Below are positions 15,559 through 24,942 of a stretch of 64,000 nucleotides of DNA, in pieces. The position numbers were made by a program, and so were the translations under genes. Below the pieces are notes generated by a model, which did not search any database, was not told where the DNA came from, and worked only from the letters and a program-made list of their open reading frames with translations. Every line of letters starts with the position of its first letter. Positions within the stretch are counted from its first letter, which is position 1. The DNA lies in the NCBI RefSeq assembly GCF_000832015.1, contig NZ_JXCJ01000001.1, positions 2,166,225 through 2,230,224 on the forward strand, written 5' to 3'. This DNA comes from Gilvimarinus agarilyticus. Its GTDB lineage: Bacteria; Pseudomonadota; Gammaproteobacteria; Pseudomonadales; Cellvibrionaceae.

Positions 15559-17316
15559 ATGCACCGCGTCGCTTTTGATAGATGGTTTGCCAAGGGGCTG
15601 TTATTGCTGGCCCTTAGCTTGTTTAGTGGTTTGCTCGGCGCCCAGCCTGTGCCATTAAGTGCCTTGCAAGGTCAGGATGTGTACAGTGTGTTTCCCTCGC
15701 AACCTATGCGGTACAGCGCTAATGCTAACCTGGATAACCCTGCCTCATACTCGCCCAGCCCTCCCGCTGCCCCCGGCTATTTCGGCGGTGCTTATAAAAT
15801 TGAGTTTACGGCTATTAACGATCTGGCTAGCGATACCATAGTGCTCGAACCGGGCGGCAGTATCGTCGAGCGGGTGTTGTTACAGTTTGGCCAAAAGCCT
15901 CTTAGCGGTGCCCCCGCGCCTGTGTTGCTGCGCCAGGGCGAGCTCTTCCCCAACGCGTACCCTTTTAGCTACGGCTTTTATCTGCATTGGCCCCAAGGGG
16001 AGGTACGACACGTCAGTATTATTGTACAGAGCGATTATATTTATGCCCCCATGCGTCTATGGGTCAACTCCCAGGCGCGTTTTGAGTCGCTATCGCGCCA
16101 GGAGTTGGCGGTACAATGGTTGTGCTTAGGGGCGGGGATAGCGCTTAGTATTTACAACTTAATTATCTATTTTGCCAGCCGCCGGCCCATGCACCTTTAT
16201 TATGCTCTGTTCGCCATCTCTTGGGTGTTTGGTTGGGCGCAAGTGCTACAAGTACCTAAAGAGCTGTTGGGCTGGCAGTGGCCCGGTTTGCATTGGGTTG
16301 GGTTTTTGCTGCTACCGCTGACCAGCGCGCTGTTTTTTAGTGATTTCTTAAGCTTAAAGCACTATCTCCCCAAGCTTTATAAGCTCGCTATATACAATGG
16401 TACTGTGAGTGCGCTTTTGATTCCGGTGGCAATCAAAGTACCAGGGGCGGGAGTGTTGTTTGCCAGTGTATTTACCGGCCTGATGATGGTGTTGGCGATA
16501 ACCGCCGGTGTAATCCGCTTGCGGGCAGGCTATAAACCGGCGTGTTATTTTTTGTTGGCGTATTTGATGTTGTTGTTGCCAAATTTAATGTCCAACTTAG
16601 TTAACCTTGGGCTTTTACCACCGCCGGCTTTTAATCTTTACCTGTTTGGTTTGATGGGCACCGCGCTCGATGCTTTGCTGCTTGCGTTTGCTATGGCTTA
16701 TACGCTCCAGCTTATTAACCAAGAGAATATCCGCTTAAAAAACAATTTGGGTGAGGTGGTATCTGCCAGAACCGAGGCGCTTGAGCTGGCACAACATGAG
16801 CTGCAAAAGAGCAATGCCCAATTGCGCGCGATGGCCTATACCGACCCGTTAACCGGGTTGATGAACCGACGTTATTTTGAAGAGCGGCTCGCGCAAGAAA
16901 CCGAACGAAGTTCTAGGTACAAAGATAACTTTTGCTTGCTACTAATAGACTTGGATTACTTTAAAAAAATAAACGATCAGTTTGGTCACAAGGTCGGTGA
17001 TGAATGCTTGGTTAAAGTGGCTGGCTTGTTAAGGGGTCACGTACGTACGTTAGATGTTGTGAGCCGGTTAGGCGGCGAAGAGTTTTGCGTGTTAATGCCA
17101 GGCGCGGATAGGCAAAACGCCATCCAGCTGGCCGAGCGAATCCGTATTACTTTGGCTAATACCCACTTCCCGGGCTGCGACGGATTGAGTTTAACCTGCA
17201 GCATTGGTATCTCGAGCTCGGCAAGTTTTGCAAAAGATACGGATCTGATTGATAAAGCCGATAAAGCCCTGTATCAGGCCAAAGCCCACGGGCGGAATAA
17301 AGTGATCTTTGCCTAG
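15559..17316 (+). CDS. 7TM-DISM diguanylate cyclase
   Basis: A 585-residue inner-membrane signalling protein. A signal peptide (to about residue 29) leads into a periplasmic 7TMR-DISM-type sensor domain (about 30-175). Seven hydrophobic segments (about 185-385) and a coiled linker follow (NLGEVVSARTEALELAQHELQ). The C-terminal GGDEF domain (about 425-585) has an intact GGEEF signature at 505-509 and an inhibitory RxxD site (RTLD, 496-499) placed five residues before it. It should make c-di-GMP from GTP with product inhibition, responding to a periplasmic ligand, possibly a sugar. Monocistronic. Confidence 0.92.
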   Translation: MHRVAFDRWFAKGLLLLALSLFSGLLGAQPVPLSALQGQDVYSVFPSQPMRYSANANLDNPASYSPSPPAAPGYFGGAYKIEFTAINDLASDTIVLEPGGSIVERVLLQFGQKPLSGAPAPVLLRQGELFPNAYPFSYGFYLHWPQGEVRHVSIIVQSDYIYAPMRLWVNSQARFESLSRQELAVQWLCLGAGIALSIYNLIIYFASRRPMHLYYALFAISWVFGWAQVLQVPKELLGWQWPGLHWVGFLLLPLTSALFFSDFLSLKHYLPKLYKLAIYNGTVSALLIPVAIKVPGAGVLFASVFTGLMMVLAITAGVIRLRAGYKPACYFLLAYLMLLLPNLMSNLVNLGLLPPPAFNLYLFGLMGTALDALLLAFAMAYTLQLINQENIRLKNNLGEVVSARTEALELAQHELQKSNAQLRAMAYTDPLTGLMNRRYFEERLAQETERSSRYKDNFCLLLIDLDYFKKINDQFGHKVGDECLVKVAGLLRGHVRTLDVVSRLGGEEFCVLMPGADRQNAIQLAERIRITLANTHFPGCDGLSLTCSIGISSSASFAKDTDLIDKADKALYQAKAHGRNKVIFA

Positions 17317-17514
17317 CAGGTTGTTGTAAAACCCCTCGCCCTACGGGGCGTTCAGGCTGGCCCGTACTCGGCGTTAGCACTTTTCGATGGGTGGACACAC
17401 ACCTTCACAATGGCGCCTAGATTATGACTCAGCCTGAAAATCTGAGCACGTAAGGTTTTTTCAAAAGCCTGCTAGGGGCCGGCCGCCGAAATAGGTGGTT
17501 GGTTTATGGCGCCT

Positions 17515-17904
17515 TTACCCTAACGCCGGCTCCGCACCAAAACGCTTTTCTAAATACGCAATAATATCCGAAGACTCGTACATCCAGGTGGTTGTGCCGT
17601 TCTCATCAATCCGCAAGCAGGGCACTTTAACCCGGCCGCCACCTTGCGCTAATTCATTGCGGTAGGGCTTGCCCTGTTGCGCGTCTCGCAATTGAATAGG
17701 TAGGTTTAGGCGGTGCAGCGCACGACGGGTTTTAATACAAAAGGGGCAGGCAAAAAACTGATATAGCGACATATTTTTAAGCTCGTTTTCTACCTTGGCC
17801 TGCGCTTCTGGGCTGCGTTTTACTTTGGCCGGGCGAGTGAGCCAGCTAATAAAAGCGATGATACTACCAAGGCCTTCACGCAGTATTTTGATGATTAGTT
17901 TCAT
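17515..17904 (-). CDS. Glutaredoxin-like protein with N-terminal membrane-associated helix
   Basis: A 129-residue protein. Residues 1-25 form a hydrophobic/basic helix that may attach it to the membrane. From about residue 46 a glutaredoxin/GST-N fold follows: SLYQFFACPFCIKTRRAL with a CPFC dithiol, the cis-Pro KVPCLRI and the glutathione-contact YESSDIIAYL. Such YfcF/GrxA-like small proteins reduce mixed disulfides using glutathione. Convergent with the diguanylate cyclase gene; the 200 bp between them hold only a weak CGCCC/GGGCG hairpin (17337-17350). Confidence 0.82.
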   Translation of the reverse strand: MKLIIKILREGLGSIIAFISWLTRPAKVKRSPEAQAKVENELKNMSLYQFFACPFCIKTRRALHRLNLPIQLRDAQQGKPYRNELAQGGGRVKVPCLRIDENGTTTWMYESSDIIAYLEKRFGAEPALG

Positions 17905-18171
17905 GTTTGTTCCTAAGTTTAGTCTTCGCCGCCACGCAAGGGGTAAATCGCCGGGGAGTTACGCTTGCTTGCCGGTATTCATTGGGGTGGCCGTCGTGTC
18001 AGGGCGGCTACCATACCGCATTAGGCCTACCGGTTTCTACCGGGGCTGCTTAAAGACGGCTACCAGAGGGTGCCGCGCGCTAGACGCATTATAGTCATAA
18101 GGACTATAATGTTTTGGGTAGCCCCATTCCCACCTGAACCCAATAGCCAATAATAGAATTAGGTGATCATT

Positions 18172-19092
18172 ATGAAGAGCATGCATGTCAAAGCGTTTTG
18201 TCAGCTGATAGCGTTTAGTTTACTGGGCGTTAGTGCGTTAGCACTGGCGCAAGACGGCAAGATGTATCCCATCGCTGCGCCGGACGAGCCCACAGCAATA
18301 GCCCTGAATACCGGGGGTGTAGATGGGCAGGAGGCCGAAGAATCCTGGTTTCGTCAGTGGGGCGATCCTATGGCGCGCAATATCTCTAAGGCGACTTTGA
18401 CCCCCGTACTGGCGGACCCGGAAAAAGCCAATGGTGTGTCAGTCATTGTTGCACCCGGTGGCGGCTTTATGTGGTTGTCGATGGGTAATGAGGGTTGGGA
18501 AGTGGCCGAGGCATTAGCCGCCGAGGGCATTAATGCCTTTGTTTTAAAGTATCGCCTGCAGCCCACAGCGCCAACTCTGGAGGCCTTTGAAACACAAATG
18601 AACCAGCGGTTTGCGCAGGCGGAAAACATCACCGACGATGAAGGTGGCTCCGGGCGACCACGCTGGGATCTCTCTGATCAAATTGCAGACGTAGAAGCGG
18701 CGTACGCCATGATATTAAAGCGTGCTGATGAGTGGCAGGTAGATCCGGCGCGCATTGGTATGATTGGGTTTTCGGCCGGAGCCGGCTTAACCATGGCCAC
18801 CACGCTAGAGTCCGACAAAGTCGACTTAGCCTTTATCGGCCCTATTTATGGTGGGCTTAACGCCGTCGATGTACCGGCAGATGCGCCACCCATGTTTGCC
18901 GCGATTGCCAGCGATGACTTTTTATTTCACGGTCAGTTTGGTTTGGTCAGCGCCTGGCATGAGGCGGGGATACCCGTTGAGTTTCATTTGTATCAAAATG
19001 GTGGACACGGTTTTGGCCTGGGTAACCCTGATCGCACCAGTAATAAATGGTTCGAATCGTTTATTTACTGGTTAGAGGTGAATGGTTTTTAA
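18172..19092 (+). CDS. Secreted alpha/beta-hydrolase (xylan-esterase-like)
   Basis: A 306-residue protein. The ATG at 18172 is chosen for its AGGTGA ribosome-binding site; the GTG at 18163 lies inside that site. A signal peptide is cleaved near ALALAQ-DGK. The hydrolase domain shows the oxyanion loop VIVAPGGGF (often HGGG in esterases), the nucleophile in GFSAGAG, the acid Asp in ASDDFLF and the His in NGGHGFGLG. This resembles the BD-FAE/acetyl-xylan-esterase-like group often mislabelled endo-1,4-beta-xylanase B. It likely deacylates plant or algal oligosaccharides in the periplasm and would complement the GH43 enzyme. Confidence 0.85.
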   Translation: MKSMHVKAFCQLIAFSLLGVSALALAQDGKMYPIAAPDEPTAIALNTGGVDGQEAEESWFRQWGDPMARNISKATLTPVLADPEKANGVSVIVAPGGGFMWLSMGNEGWEVAEALAAEGINAFVLKYRLQPTAPTLEAFETQMNQRFAQAENITDDEGGSGRPRWDLSDQIADVEAAYAMILKRADEWQVDPARIGMIGFSAGAGLTMATTLESDKVDLAFIGPIYGGLNAVDVPADAPPMFAAIASDDFLFHGQFGLVSAWHEAGIPVEFHLYQNGGHGFGLGNPDRTSNKWFESFIYWLEVNGF

Positions 19093-19294
19093 GCCGTGTG
19101 CGGCACCAGAGCCCCTTAGCCGATAGCCTCTATGAGTAATTTATTGCAGCAGCCTGAGTCTTTGGGGTGTATGTATAAAAGAAAGAAGGGGGAAGGCGTT
19201 GTCATAGCGCAGCCGGAAATCCCGCACGTAATGCTGGGCGTATTGAAATGTGCCCGGCTAATCGAGGGTACAGCAAGCTAAACAGCAGAGCTCT

Positions 19295-20191
19295 TTAACG
19301 TTTAAGCAGCGGGCAGTTAGCCGGTAGTATTACCGGAATTGCGGCTGGGCAAACGCTAAAGCGGATATTGTTGCTTTTGATCGGCTCGCCATCCAAATTA
19401 ATAGGCATCGGCATTTGCGACTGCCACTCGATCCATTCGCAGCTGAAAGCTTTGACGTATTCGTTATCGCTGGCAGGCTGCTGAAGCTCTTTAAGAACTT
19501 GCGTAAATGCCTCGGCCGGAAAGCGACGAATTGCCACTGTATTGAGCAGTCCGTCGTCGATTTTGGCGTGCTCTGCCAGCACTTGTCCGCCGCCGGCTTG
19601 CGAGCCGTTACATACCGCACTGACGATAATCTCATCATGCCATTCGTTATCGGCGTATTTTATACGGCCTTTGTGAGGTGTAAAACGCAGAGCCTGAACC
19701 AAGCCGGACAGTGTATATGCGCCACCGCCCAAACAGTTTTTAAGTGCGGTCGGGGTCGATGCCGTTACCTGTGCGCCAAAGCCGCCGCTGGCTACGTTGA
19801 TAAAGTACCCCTGGTTAGCCTGAATCACATCAATATCGGTTGGCTCGCCGGTTTGCGCGAGGGTGAGTGCGTGGGCGTAATCGCCCGGGACTTTAGCGGC
19901 CGTCGCAAAATCGTTGGCGGTACCCATGGGGATAATGGCAAAGGGGAGGCGCTGCTCGGGGGGCAGTAACATCTGGGCGTTGACCATTTCATTCACGGTG
20001 CCGTCACCGCCGGCAATCACTAGGCGTCGGACTCCGTCGGCGCAGGCTTCGCGGACGAGACGCGCTACATCGCCGTGCTCCCAAGTGACGCGGAGCTCCA
20101 CGGCGGTTTTTCTTCGCGCGCTATATATCGCTGTGCGAAACGCTTCTAGTCCAGCTTTTTTGCCGTTTACAATAACGCGAATAGGGTGCAT
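19295..20191 (-). CDS. yegS: Lipid kinase YegS
   Basis: A 298-residue member of the diacylglycerol-kinase catalytic family. The nucleotide-binding GGDGTVNEMVN lies at about residue 61, followed by IPMGTANDFA and the second-domain beta-sandwich (GGFGAQVTAST, NGSQAGGGQVLA, DDGLLNTVAI, NLDGEPI). The length and motif set match YegS, which phosphorylates lipid substrates such as phosphatidylglycerol in vitro with metal dependence. AAGGA lies 6 bp before the ATG. Monocistronic and divergent from the transglutaminase gene. Confidence 0.9.
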   Translation of the reverse strand: MHPIRVIVNGKKAGLEAFRTAIYSARRKTAVELRVTWEHGDVARLVREACADGVRRLVIAGGDGTVNEMVNAQMLLPPEQRLPFAIIPMGTANDFATAAKVPGDYAHALTLAQTGEPTDIDVIQANQGYFINVASGGFGAQVTASTPTALKNCLGGGAYTLSGLVQALRFTPHKGRIKYADNEWHDEIIVSAVCNGSQAGGGQVLAEHAKIDDGLLNTVAIRRFPAEAFTQVLKELQQPASDNEYVKAFSCEWIEWQSQMPMPINLDGEPIKSNNIRFSVCPAAIPVILPANCPLLKR

Positions 20192-20473
20192 GTTGTGTCC
20201 TTACAAAGTCTTTTACGGCCGTTACCGAGTTTTGCGTTGTGACACGCCCAGGCAAATTGCCAGTTTCCGTGTCAGTGGCGGGTTGCTCGCGCTGATTTGC
20301 GCCGTATTTGCCCATCATTGTAGCCGATAAAAAGTGCGTGTGGCTGGCGCGGATGAGTGTTGCCAGCGCGATCGCGTTGCACGCCTCTAACATACCACTG
20401 TGAAAAGCGGTATGCTGGTGTGTATCGGTTTTACCATTCTCACTGTTTTTCAACAGGTCAATAGGTCTCTCTC

Positions 20474-21271
20474 ATGTGGTTGCGCGCCAGTTGTGAACTA
20501 AGTTTTGATATCTCGGTGCCCACGCCTTTTATTTTAATGTTGCGCCCGCGCAGTGGTGCGCAACAGTGGATAGCGCGTGAGGAGTACAATATCGCGCCCA
20601 GTGTGCCGGTTTACGAGTTTACCGATTTATACGGCAACTTGTGCCAGCGCCTGGTGGCGCCGCCTGGGCGATTCTCTGTGAATACCGTGGCGGAGGTAAA
20701 AACTGCCGACTCTGTCGATCAAGCCCCTGGGGCGGAGTTTATTGAGGTGCAGTACCTGCCAGACGCGGTGCTGGGTTACTTGTTGCCCAGCCGCTATTGC
20801 GAGTCGGAATTGTTTTGCCAAATGGCCACCGAAATTACCGCCGGCTGCAACTTGGGCTACGATCAGGTGGCGGCGATACAGACGTGGCTACGCGAGCGAA
20901 TCCGTTACGAGCCGGGCAGCAGCAATACTCCGATGTCGGCGGTCGATGTCAACCTCAGACAGGTTGGTGTGTGCCGCGACTTAGCCCACTTAGGGATCGC
21001 GTTATGTCGCAGTTTGAGTATTCCGGCGCGTTTGGTGGTGGGCTATTTGCACAACCTTGAGCCTATGGATTTACACGCCTGGTTTGAGGCTTATGTTGGA
21101 GGGCGCTGGTATACCTTTGATGCCACTCAGCAAGTGCTGAATGGCGGTTACATCACCGTGGGCTACGGTCGCGATGCCGCCGATGTGGCGGTTTACAGTC
21201 AGTTTGGGCCACCGGTGTACCCTCTTGAACAGCGTATTGCAGTGACCGATGTGAGTCATTCTCGCGCTTAA
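20474..21271 (+). CDS. Transglutaminase-like cysteine peptidase family protein
   Basis: A 265-residue cytoplasmic protein. An N-terminal beta-rich region resembles the bacterial transglutaminase-like N domain (residues 1-125). The transglutaminase core follows with the catalytic triad visible: Cys in [11 protein letters not shown], His in [11 protein letters not shown] and Asp in WYTFDATQQ. Members hydrolyse or transfer amide bonds, possibly in modification or turnover of small peptides. They are often neighbours of alpha-E/circularly-permuted ATP-grasp genes, which are absent here. Monocistronic. Confidence 0.88.
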   Translation: MWLRASCELSFDISVPTPFILMLRPRSGAQQWIAREEYNIAPSVPVYEFTDLYGNLCQRLVAPPGRFSVNTVAEVKTADSVDQAPGAEFIEVQYLPDAVLGYLLPSRYCESELFCQMATEITAGCNLGYDQVAAIQTWLRERIRYEPGSSNTPMSAVDVNLRQVGVCRDLAHLGIALCRSLSIPARLVVGYLHNLEPMDLHAWFEAYVGGRWYTFDATQQVLNGGYITVGYGRDAADVAVYSQFGPPVYPLEQRIAVTDVSHSRA

Positions 21272-21597
21272 TAGACGTGTTTAGTGTTCCGTGCTGCCAC
21301 TGATCGAATCCAGTTTATTACGTTAAATATTGCCTTTGCTGGCTTTGTATCACTGCAAGAGTCTCGTGATACACCTTGACGCCCCCTTGCCGGATCTTAA
21401 CGATTCAATACTCTAGTTGCTCGCCAGCCGGTCGATAGTATGTGGTCACCCCACATTCGCGGTACCGGCGGGTGCCTTTTGCATGCTTTTAAGTGTCTGA
21501 TATTTTGTATAAGATATATACTGGTGGCGCGTAAATCATCCTAGGTTGTGGTGTTTTGGCGGGTGCTCCGCTGTTTTGTGATTATTGGGGGGCGTCA
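21272..21597. other. Intergenic region before the MHYT kinase operon
   Basis: About 325 bp. TTGACG at about 21378 is a possible -35 element, with no matching -10. No open frame or RNA fold that I can support. Confidence 0.3.
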
Positions 21598-24500
21598 ATG
21601 CTTTCGGACTTTTTCTTTACTCATCATGACCCGAGCTTGTTATTAAGTGGGGTTTATAACTACAAGCTGGTGGCGCTTTCGGTTTTTACGGCTGTATTCG
21701 CCGGCTATTTTACGTTGCATCTGTTGGATCTGGCCCGGTTAACGCCGATCAATAAATACCGCCACATTGCCCGTGGCATGGCCGCGCTTATTATGGCCGG
21801 CGGTATTTGGAGCATGCATTTTATTGGTATGCTGGCGTTTTCGTTGTGCCGGCAGATTGAGTACGATCCGCTTGTTACACTGCTTTCTTTTATCCCCGCA
21901 TTTGTTTCGTGTTTGTACGCCATTTTTCTGTTAAGTCGCGACGGCTCTTTTAAGAACCTTCTGATCGCCTCGGTATTGTTGGGTGCGGGTATTGGCACTA
22001 TGCATTACAGTGGCATGGCGGCCATGGAGCTGGCTCCTTTGTTGCGATACGACCCCTTAATGTTTGCCTTGTCGATCGTGGTGGCGGTCACGCTATCGTT
22101 TATTGGTTTGCTTTCACGATTCTATTTGCACCGGGTTATGCCCGGGTTGAGCAGTGTCCAGAGCCGGTTGATTGGGGCCGTGGTGCTCGGGTGTGGGGTG
22201 TCGGGCATGCACTATATGGGTATGGTGGCGACTCGTTTTATCGATACCAGTGCCGCGGCGCCACGCAATGCACTGGTGCAATCTGATTTGTCGTTTATCG
22301 CCATTAGTGTTGCCTGTATCACAATAGGCCTAACCTTGGCGGTCGCTGTCATCAACGGCTTGCTGCGTTTTCAGCTGTTGCTTGCCGAAAAAACCGAGCA
22401 AGAGTCGCGCCTCAGTGCGATCTTGTCTACCGCGGTGGATGGCATTGTTACTATTGGTGAAGCCGGCGATATTCTTAGTGCCAACGGAGCCGCCGAAGCG
22501 ATTCTTGGCTATCGTGAAGAGGAACTTATAGGGCAGAGCGCATTGCGCTTAACCGATGATCATCAAGAGCCTCTATCCGTGTGCCCGATAGGTGCTGTGG
22601 CGGTAGATTTGTCGGGCTTTGTGGGGCGAAATAAATTTGTGCAAACGCGCCATAAGGATGGGCACAGTGTGCCTATTCGCTTAGGCGTGGGTGAGGTGCG
22701 CCTGTCATTACGCCAGCGTATGTATGTGGCATTTTTAACGGATTTAACCGAACAGCACAAATTGCAACAAGAGCTGCTAGAGAAAGAGCGGCAGTATCGC
22801 TCGCTGGTGAACAATATTCCTGGGGTGGCATTTCGCTGTGAGGCGACACAACAGTGGCCGGTGATATTTGCAAGCCCCAGTATTCAAGACCTTACAGGCT
22901 ACAATCTGAGCCAATTTCTGAAGCGAGAGATAACCTTAGCTGACTTAGTTCTCTCGGACGATTTACCCGAGATTGAACGCTCACTGCAGCAGGCGATATC
23001 ACGTCGAGCGAGTTATTCGATCGAGTACCGTATTCGGCATCGCACCGGTGAGGTTCGCTGGGTGTGGGAGCAAGCCAGTCATCACCTGGACGGGGATGAC
23101 AAGCCGCTTTGGATTGACGGTGTGCTAATGGATATTACCGAACGTCACGCCTATGAAAACCAACTGAAAGCGGCAAAACAACAAGCCGAACAGGCGGCTC
23201 AATCAAAACAGGCATTTTTGGCCAATATGAGCCACGAGATTCGCACGCCGATGAATTCGATTATCGGCTTTAGCGAGGTGATGTTGGAGTCTGAGCTACC
23301 TGATGATCAGCGCAAACACCTCAGTACGATTCACTCGTCGGCACGATCGTTGATGCATTTGCTTAACGATATTCTCGACTCAGCCAAACTAGAGAAAGGT
23401 AAAGTGGATATTGAGCTTGAGCACTTTTCTCTGTCGGCTTTGCTTGATGGCGTGATTTCGACGTTCTGGCTACTGGCAAAACAAAAAGGCATAGACCTTA
23501 ATTTGGAGTTGGACGATGATCTGGCCCATGTGTATGTGGGAGACCCAAACCGGATTCGGCAAGTGTTAACCAACCTCTTGGGCAACGCCGTTAAATTTAC
23601 CGATACCGGATTTGTAACGGCCCGTGTTACTCCGGCGGCTAACAACGACATACTGTTTGAAGTGATTGACACGGGAATTGGTATAGAGGCCGATAGAGCC
23701 GAATCGATTTTTCAGGCTTTTGAGCAGGCCGATAGCACCACAACCCGCCGCTTTGGTGGTACGGGTTTAGGTACGACGATCAGTAAGCAACTGGTCGAAT
23801 TAATGGGCGGGCGCATTGGTGTAACCAGCGAGCCCAACAAAGGCAGCCACTTTTATTTTAGTTTGCCATTACAGGTGGGTGACGAAGCGGAATTACAACG
23901 TGATACCCGACGAGCGAATGTTGAGCTGCCACCGCTGAATATTTTGGTGGCCGATGATATTGATACCAATATTGAGCTTTTATTCTTAATGTTGTCCCGT
24001 CAGGGGCATCGCGTTATCTCGGCGAGTAATGGGGAGGAGGCGTTTCAACGCTATCGCAACGGTCAGTTTGATATTGTGCTGATGGATGTGCATATGCCCA
24101 TCTGTGATGGGATTTGTGCCACTGAGAAAATTCGTCAACATGAGCGGGAAAACAGTTTGCCTAAAACGCCCATTATTGCGTTAACGGCAAGTGTTCTTCA
24201 GCAGGATCGAGCCACGGCCTATAACGCCGGGATGGACGGATTTGCCAATAAACCGATTAATGTCGATCAGCTTTACAGCGAGATCGGGTGCGCCCTTGGC
24301 TTGTCCGATAGACAGATCTTGCCAGAGGAAAATCTCGGGGGGGGCGCCTGTATAGATTTTGAGCATGGCGAGCTGCTGTGGGGCAGCAGGGATCGTCAGT
24401 GCCGGGAGATTAATACCTTTTTAGAAAAGAACCGAACTTCCTTTAAAGCACTGGAAGAACCGGGTGTCTATCAAAGCGACCAGAATGCCAAGCTGCTCCA

Positions 24501-24942
24501 TACCTTAAAAGGAGTGGCGGGTAATTTGGGTTTGGCGCAACTTGCACGGTTGTTGCGACTGATGGAGCAGGCGAGCTCGGAGGCTGAATACGAAGCTTTC
24601 TGCAGGTGTCTTGCTGATAATGTCAATTCCATTCACGAGTTGCTTGAATTGACGGAGAATGGAGACGATGTATCAACGGGGAGTGCGACGGCAGCTGTGC
24701 TAACGCTGGATGAAACGGTAACCATTTTGCAACGACTGAATACGTTAGCCTCGACGTTTGAAACAGATGTAGCGTTGTTAGAATCCTTAAGAGCGGGTGC
24801 GAACCTGACTCTGCGAGCTGACATCGATAGGTTGATGAGTGCTTTTGATGACTTTGAGTTCGATCAGGCGAGCGCTATTCTCACTCAGCTGGTCAAGCGA
24901 GTTTCGACAATGATAGCCGATATGGACCCCGAAAAGTCATGA
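21598..24942 (+). CDS. MHYT-domain hybrid sensor histidine kinase
   Basis: A 1114-residue protein; ATG 21598 is preferred over the in-frame TTG 21556. An N-terminal seven-helix MHYT sensor has the motifs SMHFIGM, TMHYSGM and GMHYMGM in successive helices, proposed to bind copper and sense O2, CO or NO. Two PAS domains follow (about 275-395 and 400-525). HisKA has the phospho-His in NMSHEIRTPMN; the ATPase core has NLLGNAVKF, DTGIGIEA and GGTGLGT. A receiver domain has the phospho-Asp in LMDVHMP, and an Hpt domain has its His in LLHTLKGVAGN. This is a complete internal phosphorelay. Its stop overlaps the start of the HD-GYP regulator, its likely partner. Confidence 0.93.
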   Translation: MLSDFFFTHHDPSLLLSGVYNYKLVALSVFTAVFAGYFTLHLLDLARLTPINKYRHIARGMAALIMAGGIWSMHFIGMLAFSLCRQIEYDPLVTLLSFIPAFVSCLYAIFLLSRDGSFKNLLIASVLLGAGIGTMHYSGMAAMELAPLLRYDPLMFALSIVVAVTLSFIGLLSRFYLHRVMPGLSSVQSRLIGAVVLGCGVSGMHYMGMVATRFIDTSAAAPRNALVQSDLSFIAISVACITIGLTLAVAVINGLLRFQLLLAEKTEQESRLSAILSTAVDGIVTIGEAGDILSANGAAEAILGYREEELIGQSALRLTDDHQEPLSVCPIGAVAVDLSGFVGRNKFVQTRHKDGHSVPIRLGVGEVRLSLRQRMYVAFLTDLTEQHKLQQELLEKERQYRSLVNNIPGVAFRCEATQQWPVIFASPSIQDLTGYNLSQFLKREITLADLVLSDDLPEIERSLQQAISRRASYSIEYRIRHRTGEVRWVWEQASHHLDGDDKPLWIDGVLMDITERHAYENQLKAAKQQAEQAAQSKQAFLANMSHEIRTPMNSIIGFSEVMLESELPDDQRKHLSTIHSSARSLMHLLNDILDSAKLEKGKVDIELEHFSLSALLDGVISTFWLLAKQKGIDLNLELDDDLAHVYVGDPNRIRQVLTNLLGNAVKFTDTGFVTARVTPAANNDILFEVIDTGIGIEADRAESIFQAFEQADSTTTRRFGGTGLGTTISKQLVELMGGRIGVTSEPNKGSHFYFSLPLQVGDEAELQRDTRRANVELPPLNILVADDIDTNIELLFLMLSRQGHRVISASNGEEAFQRYRNGQFDIVLMDVHMPICDGICATEKIRQHERENSLPKTPIIALTASVLQQDRATAYNAGMDGFANKPINVDQLYSEIGCALGLSDRQILPEENLGGGACIDFEHGELLWGSRDRQCREINTFLEKNRTSFKALEEPGVYQSDQNAKLLHTLKGVAGNLGLAQLARLLRLMEQASSEAEYEAFCRCLADNVNSIHELLELTENGDDVSTGSATAAVLTLDETVTILQRLNTLASTFETDVALLESLRAGANLTLRADIDRLMSAFDDFEFDQASAILTQLVKRVSTMIADMDPEKS

